Assembly (NCBI GenBank): GCA_964035015.1
Contig: OZ036008.1
Span: forward strand, 6,210,004-6,274,003
Reading direction: 5' to 3'
Origin: Corallium rubrum
Lineage: Eukaryota > Cnidaria > Anthozoa > Scleralcyonacea > Coralliidae
DNA: 64,000 nt
The position numbers and the translations under genes were made by a program. The notes under the pieces are model-generated. The model saw only the letters and a program-made list of their open reading frames with translations, was not told the origin of the DNA and made no database searches. Within the stretch, counting starts at the first letter, position 1, and each line of letters opens with the position of its first letter. This document shows, piece by piece, positions 1-35,427 of this stretch.

Positions 1-300
1 TGGTGGTGGTGTTGTGATGGTGGTGGTGGCAGTTGTGGTGGCGGTGATAGTGGTGGTGGTGGTAGTGGTGATGGTGGTGGTGGCGGTGGTAGTGGTGATG
101 GTGGCGGTGAAAGTAGTGGTGATAGTGGTGGTGGTAGTAGTGATGGTGGTGGTGGCGGTGGTAGTGGTGATGGTAGCGGTGATAGTAGTGGTGATAGTGG
201 TGGTGGTGGTAGTGGTGATGGTGGCGGTGATAGTAGTGGTGGTAGTGGTGATGGTGGTGGTGACGGTGGTAGTGGTGGTGGCGTTGTGCTGGTGGTGGCG
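1..300 (+). repeat. GGT/GAT trinucleotide repeat (SGSM intron)
   Basis: Imperfect GGT, AGT and GAT triplets with almost no C on the plus strand; lies upstream of the first visible SGSM exon. Confidence 0.9.
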
Positions 301-374
301 GCGTGTCGCTCCTGGTGTCGGAAACAAAAACGTTACGACCACGGACCTAACATTTTAATCTCCTACTCCTTTAG

Positions 375-3300
375 GTATGGCCTTATCTTCTTGGTTATTA
401 TAAATTCGGGAGCACTGTTGAGGAACGAACGAAAGAAGACATCGACCGTGCCGAGCAGTATAGCAAACTGTTAACGGAGTGGAGAAACGTTGAGGATCTG
501 CTTTTTCAGCGTAACCGAGTTACCGAGACTGATGGCGACAGCACGGCTGGCAGTACTGGCAGCAAGGAAGATCTATTTCACGAGAACATTGAAAGCGAGG
601 AGACAAATATTTCAAGAGATGATCAGAGTACCCCTGAGACGAGCTCATTGTGTAATGGCGAGCTCGCAAATGGTTACTCACACGGACAAACTATTGAAAC
701 TTCTCCCAGATCTGACCTCGATAATGAAAGCGGTTGTTATGATTGCGGAGAAGACGTGAATAAGAAACTCAATTCATCCATGGAAAAATGTACGCTGTGC
801 GGCTTAGAAATAAATGGTGGAAATGTTGATATTTCTGAAGAATTGACGAATGGTTGTCCGAGCAACGGTCAAGATGGAGAGGAAAGTTATGTTGGGGATG
901 GGACATATTGTACGTGTAAAACAAATGGACGTATTCTGTCGAGACTGAGTTCGTATTCGGTATGTTTGCTAGTTTTGTCATTTTTGGTGGGACTGCTTTA
1001 TGTTGGCAGTGGTGTTGGTGGTGGTAGTGATGTTGGTGGTGGTTGTAGTGGTGGTGGAGGTAGTCGTGGTGTTGGTGGTGGTGTTGTTGTTGATGGTTGT
1101 GGTGGTGGTGGTGGTGGTGGTAGTGGTTTTTTGTGTGGTAATAGTAGTGGTGGTTGTAATGTTGCTGTTGTTTGGTGTTAGTGATGGTTGTGTTGTGTTG
1201 TGTTGTGTTGTGTTGTGTTGTGTTGTGTTGTGTTGTGTTGTGTTGTGTTGTGTTGTGTTGTGTTGTGTTGTGTTGTGTTGTGTTGTGTTGTGTTGTGTTG
1301 TGTTGTGTTGTGTTGTGTTGTGTTGTGTTGTGTTGTGTTGTGTTGTGTTGTGTTGTGTTGTGTTGTGTTGTGTTGTGTTGTGTTGTGTTGTGTTGTGTTG
1401 TGTTGTGTTGTGGTGGTGGTGGTGGTGGTGGTGGTGGTGGTGGTGGTAGTGGTGGTGTTGTTGGTGGTAGTAATGGTGGTGGTGGTAGTAATGTTGGTGG
1501 TAATAGTGGTGTTGGTGGTAATAATAATAGAGTTAGTGGTAGAAGTGTTGTTGTTGGTGTGGTAATGTTGGTGTTGTTTAGTGTTAATGATGGTTGTGTT
1601 GTTGTGTTGGGGGTATTAGTACTAGTAACGTTGGTGGTAATGGTGTTTTTAGTGGTAGTGGCGTTGTTGGTGGTGGTTGGTAGTAGTGGTGTTGGTGTTG
1701 GTGGTAGTGGTGCTTTTAGTAGTAGTGGCGTTGTTGGTGGTAGTAGTGGTGTTGGTGGTGGTAGTAGTGGTGTTTTTAGTAGTAGTGGTATTGGTGGTAG
1801 TAATGTTGGTGGTAGTGGTGGGGTTGGTGATAGTAATGGTGTAGTTAGTGGTGGTGTTTGTAATGGTGGTGGTACCGTGGTATTGGTGATGATGGTGGTA
1901 GTAGTGGTGTTTGTGTCTGTGGTAGGGTTAGTGATGCTTTTAAATAACATTGCGAATATACTTTCTTTTACTTTCATCTTACCTTCAAGGATGACTTATT
2001 AGATAATTTTGGTCTTAACCTTCATCGTATTGATAAAGATGTGCTACGATGCGATCGAAACTATCCATATTTCAACCAGACAAATCTTGATAAACTTAGA
2101 AGAATTATGTGCACGTAAGTATTAAGACTTTCAGTTTTCTGCCAATGTTACTGTAGCTTCCCCTCCCACAAAAGTTTATCGGGGAGCGGGTTTGCCACCT
2201 CCCCCAAAACGACTGCGGGGAAGGCTAATGTTACTGTAGCTAATAAAACTGTGGTTTTGTTTTAGTTATGTCTGGAATACGTTGGATGTTGGATATGTTC
2301 AAGGAATGTGTGATCTTTTAGCTCCACTTTTAGTAATCTTTGATGATGGTAAGTACTTGAGATTTCGAGTTCCTTTTTGAAAGAAGCTTGATATGATGTC
2401 GGTAGACAGCGAAAAATAGCGTATGTTGTTACTGCAATGATGGCTGAACAGTACTACAACAAGGCGGCTATCATGCGTGAACATGCAGTAATGTTGAACG
2501 AACAGTAGCTGTTCATGGCTGTTGGAACAGGAGAGAACAACACTGATAGAACAGTATTGTCCACTGTTGTTATAACATGGCTGTTCAATACTGTTACTTA
2601 TCATGCCGTAACAACAGTAAACAACTTGTCGTATCATGCATGAACGACACTGTTCGATCAATAAGGTTGTCCCATGTTGCAAAAGGCATGCAGTCACGCT
2701 TGCATCAGCTCACTTTAGTTTTCACTTTTCATTGCTTACCGACTACTTTTTAGTTTGTCTTTTCGTGCCGAATTTTTTTTCTACATTTCAATTCTTTATT
2801 TTAATTTTACTGTTTTGTATCTTAGAGGCGAAATCTTATCATTGTTTTGTGTTGTTAATGAAACGAATGGACCATAATTTTCCTCATGGCGGAGCCATGG
2901 ACAAACATTTTGCTAATATGAGATCACTTATCCAGGTATGGTTCGTTCGTTCGTTCGTTCGTTCGTTCGTTCGTTCGTTCGTTCGTTCGTTCGTTCGTTC
3001 GTTCGTTCGTTCGTTCGTTCGTTTCGTTTCGTTTCGTTTCGTTTCGTTTCGTTCGCTTTTTTTGTTTTTTTTTCGTTCTTGCAAAATCAATACCAAGAGC
3101 CATTCCGCTTTTCTGGTTGGTTATACGATTTTTTTTCATTAGTGAAAACCATCGCATTGGCTTTTTTGTTTGGCTAGCGCGGTTCTCCATTTTTCATTGA
3201 CCAAAGAAATCACCCCAATTTCTCCGTAATCAAAATATAAGTGAATTGTAATTGCAATATGATAATATAACAACACTTTTCTTACAGATTTTAGACTCTG

Positions 3301-5809
3301 AGCTGTTTGAAGTAATGCAACAGAACGGTGACTTGACTCATTGCTATTTCTGCTACAGATGGTTCTTACTCGATTTCAAGAGAGGTGTGTTAATACCGTT
3401 AAATACTGTTTAAATACCGGGCACCGCAGGTTTACCACATCTTCACTTTGCTACATCACGTCAGCTGATCATTGGTTGTCTGCGCCATGGGTTGTTCCAT
3501 ACCGGTAAACAAGTTGTTACAAGGCTAATTAGCCTAGTTTCTAGGCCTTCCTCGGATGACACGTTTCGGAAGTGATCCGAACGGCCCGGTGGGGAAGGCC
3601 TAGCAACATTCGTAAACACTTTCACTTTACAGCTCAGTTGTTTATTGAGGAAGAATTGTGATGTTATGACGTCCTAGGTGTTTCCCGACACTTACTATTT
3701 CCATCTGCATTAAATAATACAAGCCTACTCACCTCTGATCGACGAAGGTTCACTGTCCTAGCTTCTTATCACTAGCTTTCCTTCTGCAACCGCCAAAAGT
3801 TGAAAGTTAAACAGTTAAATTTTCATTTCGAGCTCCAATTGGAATATATTCCATAATTTTCTTCTTTCGATCGCCAAGATCTTTGGTAAAATCTTCGCAG
3901 ACGTTCTTATGCTTTTTACTGTCGCTACGCTAGATCCCAGGAACACTCGAAGGGCCAGAACGATTCTGGGCCAGGACCTTTTTGCGAATGTTGCTGGGCC
4001 TTCTCGTTTCCAGTCTCTCCCCAGTCTTCCCAAGAACCCAAACTGACTACGCGGCCAAGCTCATAGCGGAAACGAAAGGCCTAGAAACTAGGCTAATTAC
4101 AAGGCTGTCTCAACAAGTCATCACCAGGATGCATTTGCACTGGTTGTTACCAGTTTGTTAACAATGACTCCAACGGACTTGTAACAAGTTGTTCCAACAA
4201 CTTGTTACCGCTGTGCACTTAACAAGATTGCCACAACGTTGACAACAAGCTTGTTATCGGCTTTACATCTGTGAACACATCCTGTTAACAAACTGTGAAC
4301 TTTTTCCGTGTGTTCTTTTTTTAATAAAAGTAGCGTGCTGCGTGGGCAGTGTAGAAACAACAATCGAAATATAGTAAGGTTAGATATACTGCCGAAACAG
4401 AGAACGTAGGAGTCTAACGTTTCGAGCGAAGGCCCTTCGTCAGAGAGGAACGTTTCTCTCTGACGAAGCCTTCGCTCGAAACGTTAGACTCCTACGTTCT
4501 CTGTTTCGGCAGTATATCTAACCTTACTGTATTTCGATTGTAGTTTTTTTATGTCTATAGTGTCTGTGCCTTGACTTTGATTTGTTTGCCATTAAACTAC
4601 CTCTAGAATTCCTTTACGAAGACATCTTTCGAGTGTGGGAATGCATCTGGGCCGCTCAGATCTGTTCGTCGAAACATTTTGTTTTATTCATCGCACTAGC
4701 TCTCCTGAAGAGTTACAGGTTAGTTGAGGCTGATATCGTTTTCGCGTACCGTACCAAAAAATTCTCTCAATTTAGAAACGCGTTCCAAACGAGACGTTTA
4801 AACACGTTTTCATAAGGTTTCTTCCTGATTTCAATTTCTTTCTGCGTTTCAGAAATATCGTAATAGATCATAGTATGGATTTTACCGATGTTATCAAATT
4901 CTTTAACGGTGAGTCAATGGGAAATTGAGCTATAATGCAACCTCGTACCCAGGGACTTATCTCCGCTGCTCGCTTATCTCCGCGGACTTTTTTCCCGGAG
5001 GGTTGTGGTTAGGTTTAGGGCCACCGGGGGGTTGTGGGTTAGGGTTAGGGTTGCCGGGGGATTGTGGTTAGGTTTAGGGTAAGGTTTAGAGGTTAGGGTT
5101 AGGGTTGGGGTGTGGGGGTTGGGAATTAGTTTTTAAAATTAACGATTATTGGTAATTCTAGGCATTTCGCACTTACTGATTATTGGTAATTCTAGGTAGG
5201 AGGATATGCTGCTTCTCTTTACTCCGCCACTTGTCCTCCCTCATGCACTCTTCTTTGCTAGCTCCTCCAATCATTGACATAATTCTTGAAACAAATCTAA
5301 CATTAAATGGTTTCATGTCCCCCCTTCCCCCACTTCAATGTTGTGGAACTCAAAACGTGTGCAATTTGCACTCAGTCACCTGCCATTACATTTAAATGTT
5401 CAGAGTATCAACATTGAAAAGGGGGGACGGGGGGATAGCAATTTATGCAAAAGAGGCTTAGCAATTAACATGGCATGATTCACTCGAATCGTTTCAACTA
5501 ATTTTGTCAATGATTGTCCTCCTTGCTCCTCACTGCTACTCCATCACTCTCCTGGCCCACTCCTCTTTTTATCCCCCCCCCTCGCTCCACTCTCCCACTC
5601 CTCTTTTCATCCTCCCCACTTCCCCCTCCTCACCCCCCCCCCCCTGCACTCCACTTCGCTCCCTCACTCCTCCTCGCATCTACCTAGTTTCATTCTCTTT
5701 GTTTCTTTCACTCTTTGTAGAAATGGCGGAGGGACACAATGCCAGCCAAATATTGGACATTGCCCGAAGCTCGGTAAAACAAGTAGAAACGCTCATTCAA
5801 AATGAATGA
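375..5809 (+). CDS. SGSM: SGSM1/2-type TBC-domain RabGAP, 3' half (5' partial)
   Basis: Eight exons join in frame with GT/AG borders: 375-959, 1990-2114, 2266-2348, 2826-2935, 3288-3384, 4607-4718, 4853-4908 and 5721-5809 (TGA). They encode 418 aa. The first visible exon opens with [13 protein letters not shown], the usual start of an SGSM TBC domain, followed by a roughly 170-aa Ser/Glu-rich insert, as in vertebrate SGSM1/2. The catalytic part follows: [19 protein letters not shown] has the arginine finger (IxxDxxR), and [13 protein letters not shown] has the glutamine finger (YxQ). Then come [54 protein letters not shown] and [12 protein letters not shown]. The family binds Rab/Rap GTPases through an N-terminal RUN region (not in this window) and stimulates GTP hydrolysis on membranes. 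SGSM1 and SGSM2 cannot be told apart here. A possible poly(A) signal AATAAA lies at 5983-5988. The gene is convergent with GNB1L. Confidence 0.93.
1005..1920 (+). repeat. GGT-rich repeat with a (TGTTG)n core
   Basis: Occupies SGSM intron 960-1989. Imperfect GGT/AGT triplets flank a pure pentanucleotide TGTTG/GTTGT tract at about 1190-1411, followed by a pure GGT run. Confidence 0.95.
2405..2692. repeat. Stretch rich in AACAGT/ACTGTT words
   Basis: In SGSM intron 2349-2825. Short inverted words (AACAGTACT, CTGTTCATGGCTGTTGG, GAACAACACTG, CACTGTTGTTATAACATGG) recur on both strands, resembling the interior of the AACAAGTTGTT element family at 18264 and 56139. No clear ends are seen. Confidence 0.4.
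2938..3052 (+). repeat. (TTCG)n followed by (TTTCG)n
   Basis: Pure tetranucleotide from about 2942, changing to pentanucleotide units near 3021; begins 2 bp after the donor of the SGSM exon ending at 2935. Confidence 0.95.
3527..4098. mobile_element. 572-bp inverted-repeat transposon with 8-bp TSD
   Basis: TIR AATTAGCCTAGTTTCTAGGC, with its complement at 4079-4098. Flanked by ACAAGGCT on both sides (3519-3526 and 4099-4106). It is inserted into AACAAGTTGTT-word sequence that continues at 4107-4300. No coding capacity. Confidence 0.85.
4330..4545. mobile_element. Fold-back element of the AACGTTTCGA family
   Basis: Two long arms in opposite orientation: GAAATATAGTAAGGTTAGAT ... CGAAACGTTAG, with the centre at about 4448. 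Related copies lie at 32280-32430, 58945-59065 and 62403-62590. Confidence 0.8.
5010..5125 (+). repeat. Interstitial telomere-like TTAGGG repeat
   Basis: Degenerate TTAGGG units (GGTTAGGGTTAGGGTT and variants such as GGTTAGGTTTAGGG) in the SGSM intron before the last exon. Confidence 0.85.
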
Positions 5810-6060
5810 GAGCTAGAAATAACTAGAATTTAACATTGCATTGATCCCAGACACAATAGAATGGTAATGTCACGATGTTACAAAACATAACATTTGCCCT
5901 AAATAACATTTGAACGTGTATCAAATTTTCTTTTTAACCCACTGCTGCCTAGGCTGCAAGAAGACTCTCGAAAAAGAAAAATAATAAAAGAAGCCATTTT
6001 CTTGCCAGCTAGGCAGGAATCGGTTAGAAATAGCCCATTGGCTGCTGTCTAGGCTGTCTT

Positions 6061-6680
6061 AAGGTGGCTCCATACAGTTGCTTGAAAAGTGGAAAATAAA
6101 GTTCTAGATCCAAAATCTTGTACATTGATTATTTGTTAAAAAAATGGAACTAACTGACTTGTGTAGAACAGAATTTTGAGAATCAGAAATTGTAACGAAA
6201 AAGTGCGTAAATGTGGTTGCTATAGCAACAATGACGTTTCAAAATGGCTGCTAATTTGCGTTTAAACTAGTTTAATTCGAAAACAACGTCGGCGACTCCC
6301 AATTTTTGCTAAAAGTTTCCTTATAGTATGAGTAATTGTTAGGCTAATTTTAAAAAAATTCTGTAGATCCAAATATCTCCAGAATTTTTTTAAATTTGGC
6401 CTATTGACTACTCATACTAGAAGAAAACTTTTGGAGGTTTTATACGAATTATTTAAACGTATTTACGTTTAAACGCAAATTAGCAGCCATTTTGAAACGT
6501 CATTGTTATTGTTGCCATAGCAACCACGGTTATGCACTTATTCGTTTCAGTTTCTAATTCTCAAAATGCTGTTCTGTACAAGACATTTAGTTTCATTCTT
6601 CTAACAAAATATCAATGTACAAGATTTTGGGCCTGAAACGTGTGTTTTCCACTTTTCAAGAAACTGTATGGAGCCGCCTT
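6061..6680. mobile_element. 620-bp palindromic MITE
   Basis: AAGGTGGCTCCATACAGTT at the left, with its near-perfect complement ending at 6680. Arms of about 300 bp include AACGTCATTGTT and GCCATTTTGAAACGTC on both sides. Lies between SGSM and GNB1L. Confidence 0.85.
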
Positions 6681-6869
6681 CTTATGGTACTCCTTTGATG
6701 AGTGGAAGTCTCTGATATTAGACAAAGAAAAATAATAAAGGGGCCACTTTTGGCCAGCTGAGCCACGAATGAGTTAACGACTTGTTAATTTAGGGCCACG
6801 CTATTACTTTGTAATTTTAATTACAGTTAACGAGTTCTTTAAGACATGCGCAAAAAGAAGTTCACATCC

Positions 6870-7119
6870 GACAATAGGCGAGTTTCAGGGTGTTGCCTCG
6901 CGCATCGTTTTGGAAAGGAATTGGCGGGCTTTCTGCAAAGTAAGCAATGGCAAACAGACTTGCCAGCGAGCCAACAACAGCAGAATAACAGTGTTCAGTA
7001 TCCAGAAACTGTATCTATACTTTGTTTATTTTAAATAGTATGTTTACTTTGAGGGGAGCTTGCCAGTTTGTTTTTTTAAAACGATGCGCGCGCAACACCC
7101 TGAAACTCGCCTATTGTCG
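6870..7119. mobile_element. Inverted-repeat element, 250 bp
   Basis: GACAATAGGCGAGTTTCAGG at the left and its complement CCTGAAACTCGCCTATTGTC at the right. Confidence 0.85.
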
Positions 7120-7296
7120 AGAGCCTAAACACAATACATAGACGGTGACTTCAACTTTGGCGGCTTCTCGACAAGGTTTTTCCGACGATCCGACCTTTAA
7201 AGGAAGGAAAAGCCGTAACAGCGAGCAAGTTCGTTACTAATTAATATGAGGAATATCCGAGAATAAGCGCCCCGCTTGAAACAAAATCATTTATTC

Positions 7297-7607
7297 CACC
7301 TCGTTCCCAGGGCCTTTTTGAAATTGGGAGAGCGGGAAAAGGCCCTGGCATCAGCTGGTCACAGCACCCAGAAATACTGGGTGTAATAAATTAGCAATTT
7401 AGTTTGGTATGCAAAATCATTCTGAGTAATGCAGTCCCGTGGGAGAAGTTCATTGTAATGGCGGTTTCATTGGTCACGTTGAAGCTATTTGATCATAACT
7501 GGCACAAAACTATGAATACGTTTCATGAGGAATGTTTAAGAAAAGCAATCAACCAGGGCCTTTTTCTGCCCTACCACTGATTTCAAAAAGGCTCAGGGAA
7601 CAGGTTG
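7297..7607. mobile_element. Inverted-repeat element abutting the GNB1L stop
   Basis: CCTCGTTCCCAGGGCCTTTT at the left and AAAAAGGCTCAGGGAACAGG at the right. It ends 2 bp before the GNB1L stop codon, so the GNB1L 3' UTR would begin in this element. Confidence 0.75.
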
Positions 7608-7608
7608 G

Positions 7609-18890
<11,282 letters not shown>

Positions 18891-19110
18891 GGATTTTAAA
18901 AATAATAAAGGATTATGACAGTTTTACTTTTTTACAAGAAATGAAAGCGAGGAAGGCGCTTGAGTGTAGCAGTTTCTGTAGTCGCTACCGCTGGATGTTA
19001 GCACCAAGGGCACAGCCAGAATTCGAAAGGAGGGAAGGAATCGAACTTTTAGGTATAAATGAAATGTCTCCATTTTTAAACGAAAAAACCCGATAATTTA
19101 GAGTACAATA
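18891..19110. promoter_or_regulatory. Divergent GNB1L/DGCR8 promoter interval
   Basis: Only about 220 bp separate the GNB1L ATG (minus, 18890) from the DGCR8 ATG (plus, 19111), so both 5' UTRs and a shared bidirectional promoter must lie here unless there are further upstream non-coding exons. No TATA box or other specific factor site could be called with confidence. Confidence 0.5.
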
Positions 19111-31292
<12,182 letters not shown>

Positions 31293-32275
31293 ATTGTGGC
31301 AGAATGTCTCAGTTTTTATTTCATGTGAAGAGGGTAAGTTGTTGACCGGAGAAGAAAAAGTCAAGTGGCAGTCAGATAGTTTTACTTGTCGACTCAGAAC
31401 TTACTAAACTATTGAAACACTACCAGGACAGTCAGATATTCTTAAATATGAAAATCTCCGACGCCAGAGCGCCGATGTTGGCCTTGGTTCGGAAACCTTG
31501 GGTTCGTTGCAGGGATTATTTTAACGTTCAGTGATAACCAATTTGTGCAGTGATAAATGAGATTTGTGCAGTGATAAGCGCAATTTTTTGCAATGATAAA
31601 TTTTTCTTTAATATTTAAGAATGGGTATTATTCGTGAAAGGATTGCATCAGAAATTATGTTCAAAGGCACAGTATACATACTATATTCCAACATATACTA
31701 TTTAATATCAATATTTAAATTAGCAAATACACAAATAAGACGATAAGTTAAGGACCCTGGTCCACTATCTCCTGATAACGTTACGCGTGCAGCCAGACTA
31801 CCCAACGGTGCAACCAGCCTCTTAAAATGTATATATTCTACACTCGCATTTTCCTTCACCAAAAACCCCACATAACATGCTTGAGGCTACTTTCATGCAG
31901 GTCGATGCGTCAGTGTCCGTGTGCTACTGCTTGACCATCGTTATTTTGAAAAATGCGAATGTATGCTGTGCGAAAGGAATTAAATCATTAAAAATTGGGA
32001 AAAGGAGGGCCGCTTATGACAGTATGACTAGTTGATTATTGACGAGCTACCGAGCTATACTCAGTGCTCCATCGCTGTTTAACGTGCTACTGAAGTTAGA
32101 TTTTATGCCTTTTTCAGCTCTTTGTGTAGTGATAAAAAATCCTTAAAATAATCCCTGGTTCGATGCCAGGTTGAAGCAGTCCGATTTGTCACATTATTAT
32201 TGCATTAAATCCCCTCTAATTGTATAAGTGGTTCGGAGACCATATTAGTAATGTTTACTGTATCAATGGGCAGTA
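31293..32275. other. DGCR8 downstream region, nothing recognised
   Basis: No conserved reading frame, RNA gene or clear repeat was seen; it probably contains the DGCR8 3' UTR. Confidence 0.5.
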
Positions 32276-32279
32276 ATGT

Positions 32280-32430
32280 CTCAATTATTGAACGTGGATT
32301 TCTAACGTTTTGAGTGAAGGCCCTTCGTCAGAGAGAAAACTGACGAAGAGCCTTCACTCGGAACGTTAGAAATCTACGTTCAATAATTTCGGCTGTTACT
32401 CCAACCTTGCTATATTTCGATGTAATATGT
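32280..32430. mobile_element. Fold-back element of the AACGTTTCGA family
   Basis: TCAATTATTGAACGTGGATT ... AACGTTAGAAATC arms around GCCCTTCGTCAGAGAG; same plan as 4330-4545. Confidence 0.75.
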
Positions 32431-32435
32431 AAAGG

Positions 32436-32873
32436 CCGACAATGAGGACTAGACCGGGTTTTCAAGTACGAGGAATTCGTTCCAGTCCGAGGCGAAGCCG
32501 AGGACTGGAACGAATTCCGAGTACTTGGACACCCGGTCTAGTCCGAACATAGTCAATCGAGATATTGTCTGGAAACTCAGCTAAAGTCTTTGGTCTATCT
32601 TTTTGTTCGCCTTTATGTATTTTTGTGCACGGTGCACGGTCACTGAACACATTGTATCTTAGTATAATGAACGAATTATCCAATAGCAACGTTTCCGTTC
32701 AATCACTCAACCGTGCTATTTAAATATTAATAAACCTAAAACAAAGGATGTGCACGGTGTAAAGTACGGTTCAACATAAAATCACAGCTCATTATAGGCG
32801 CTTTGAAGTTTGCCGAGTTTCCAGACCATATCTCGATTGACTATGGTCCGAATTGGAGGCCTTTACATGACTT
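32436..32873. mobile_element. Inverted-repeat element with inner palindrome
   Basis: TAAAGGCC at both ends; GACTAGACCGGG and a 35-bp-arm palindrome around CCGAGGCGAAGCCGAGG at 32470-32510; CAATCGAGATATTGTCTGGA pairs with TCCAGACCATATCTCGATTG. Confidence 0.65.
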
Positions 32874-33519
32874 CTCAAAATCACTTAGTGTATTCCCAAA
32901 ATGAATTAGTGCATTAGTAATTAGTGTATGGATGAATAACCGATTGTGTGAAGTAATATTTCAAGTCCAAGGACTTGAAATAATATTTCAAGACCTTGGA
33001 CTGGAAATAATATTTCAAGTCCTCTGCCCAGTACTTCCCTGGTATTTCAAGTCCCTTCACGTGGTGCAATTCAGCGCTTCTGATTGATTGATTATCTCAT
33101 GAATTATTAATGAGTTTGAGAAGTGTATTTCAACACTGCCTACGCAGCACTCTACTTCTATTTCACTGTCTCAATTAGATTCCCTTCTAAAACATTTCTT
33201 TTTTCCAAATACTTTTAGAATAAAAAATCCAAATCAAGTTTTACTTCAACAAGAATAACGGATATTGATTTTTAATTCACGTTTATACCTCATATCTTCG
33301 TGAATGAAACGGCTTGTTGGCTAAATGCATTGAAAATGTAGTGTAATTTTTAAAATTTCTGATAAATTGTTTGTAATACGGTAAACTAGGATAGTTAGTA
33401 TTGTACTCTGTAATAAACTAGGATGGTTCGTATTGTACTCTGTGATTACAAAACTTACCAAAGGGGGGAGGGGGGAAGGGGGGGGGGGGGGGAGAGACTG
33501 GAGTGAATAGATTTTTGAT

Positions 33520-34260
33520 TGGTAATTGCTGGTTGGTTGGGTTGGTTGGTTGGTCGGTCGGTTGGTCGGTTGGTCGGTTGGTCGGTTGGTCGGTTGGTCG
33601 GTTGGTCGGTTGGTCGGTTGGTCGGTTGGTTGGTTGCGTGATTGGTTGGTTGCGTGATTGGTTGGTCGGTTGGTTGGTTGGTTGGTTGGTTGGTTGATTG
33701 CATGATTGGTTGGTTGGTTGGTTGGTTGCATGATTGGTTGGTTGGTTGGTTGGTTGGTTGGTTGGTTGGTTGGTTGGTTGGTTGGTTGGTTGATTGGTTG
33801 GTTGGTTGGTTGGTTGATTGCATGATTGGTTGGTTGGTTGGTTGGTTGGTTGGTTGGTTGCATGATTGGTTGGTTGGTTGGTTGGTTGGTTGGTTGGTTG
33901 GTTGGTTGGTTGGTTGGTTGGTTGGTTGGTTGGTTGATTGCATGATTGGTTGGTTGGTTGGTTGGTTGGTTGGTTGGTTGGTTGCATGATTGGTTGGTTG
34001 GTTGGTTGGTTGGTTGGTTGGTTGGTTGGTTGGTTGATTGATTGGTTGGTTGGGTGGGTGGGTGGGTGGGTTGGTTGCTTGGTTGCTTGCTTGCTTGGTT
34101 GGGTTGGTTGGTTGGGTTGGTTGGTTGGTTGGTTGGTTCGTTGGTTGGTTGGTTGGTTGGTTGGTTGGTTGGTTGGTTGGTTGGTTGGTTGGTTGGTTGG
34201 TTGGTTGGTTGGTTAGTTGGTTAGTTGGTTAGTTGCATGGTTGGTTGTTTGATTGTTTGG
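33520..34260 (+). repeat. (GGTT)n repeat with GGTC and GCATGATT variants
   Basis: Imperfect GGTT blocks between DGCR8 and SELENOH; reverse-strand NQPT frames are artefacts. Confidence 0.97.
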
Positions 34261-34275
34261 TTGATTGGATGATTG

Positions 34276-35200
34276 ATTGTTTGTTTGTTTGTTTGTTTGT
34301 TTGTTTGTTTGTTTGTTTGTTTGTTTGTTTGTTTGTTTGTTTGTTTGTTTGTTTGTTTGTTTGTTTGTTTGTTTGTTTGTTTGTTTGTTTGTTTGTTTGT
34401 TTGTTTGTTTGTTTGTTTGTTTGTTTGTTTGTTTGTTTGTTTGTTTGTTTGTTTGTTTGTTTGTTTGTTTGTTTGTTTGTTTGTTTGTTTGTTTGTTTGT
34501 TTGTTTGTTTGTTTGTTTGTTTGTTTGTTTGTTTGTTTGTTTGTTTGTTTGTTTGTTTGTTTGTTTGTTTGTTTGTTTGTTTGTTTGTTTGTTTGTTTGT
34601 TTGTTTGTTTGTTTGTTTGTTTGTTTGTTTGTTTGTTTGTTTGTTTGTTTGTTTGTTTGTTTGTTTGTTTGTTTGTTTGTTTGTTTGTTTGTTTGTTTGT
34701 TTGTTTGTTTGTTTGTTTGTTTGTTTGTTTGTTTGTTTGTTTGTTTGTTTGTTTGTTTGTTTGTTTGTTTGTTTGTTTGTTTGTTTGTTTGTTTGTTTGT
34801 TTGTTTGTTTGTTTGTTTGTTTGTTTGTTTGTTTGTTTGTTTGTTTGTTTGTTTGTTTGTTTGTTTGTTTGTTTGTTTGTTTGTTTGTTTGTTTGTTTGT
34901 TTGTTTGTTTGTTTGTTTGTTTGTTTGTTTGTTTGTTTGTTTGTTTGTTTGTTTGTTTGTTTGTTTGTTTGTTTGTTTGTTTGTTTGTTTGTTTGTTTGT
35001 TTGTTTGTTTGTTTGTTTGTTTGTTTGTTTGTTTGTTTGTTTGTTTGTTTGTTTGTTTGTTTGTTTGTTTGTTTGTTTGTTTGTTTGTTTGTTTGTTTGT
35101 TTGTTTGTTTGTTTGTTTGTTTGTTTGTTTGTTTGTTTGTTTGTTTGTTTGTTTGTTTGTTTGTTTGTTTGTTTGTTTGTTTGTTTGTTTGTTTGTTTGT
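34276..35200 (+). repeat. Perfect (GTTT)n repeat, about 230 units
   Basis: No interruption seen over about 925 bp; ends about 230 bp before the SELENOH start codon. Confidence 0.98.
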
Positions 35201-35427
35201 AGTTGATTGGTTACAATTTAAGAATTACTAGATGTGATAAAGAAAGAATTATGTATGGATGAAATAAAAAAGCGAAATAAAAGTGTCAACGCAGAAATTA
35301 ATAAAATGAGTAGAAAAACGAAAAAGAAAAAACATGTAACCGTTATTGCCGCCTCCTGGTGGATGAGAATGAGCGTTTTCTCAGCACTATAAGTTGCACG
35401 TGTGTTCAGTGTTGTGGTTGCAGAAGC

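Noticed and set aside
769..1977. 402-aa minus-strand frame with HNTTQ repeats
   Set aside because: Antisense translation of the TGTTG and GGT repeats within an SGSM intron; it also overlaps a conserved SGSM exon.
33321..35231. NQPT-, GWLV- and CLFV-repeat frames
   Set aside because: Translations of GGTT and GTTT microsatellites on both strands.
35222..35390. Lys/Glu-rich plus-strand frame ELLDVIKKELCMDEIKK...
   Set aside because: Coding-like composition, but no usable acceptor in phase with DGCR8 and no similarity to its tail; left as unexplained SELENOH upstream sequence.
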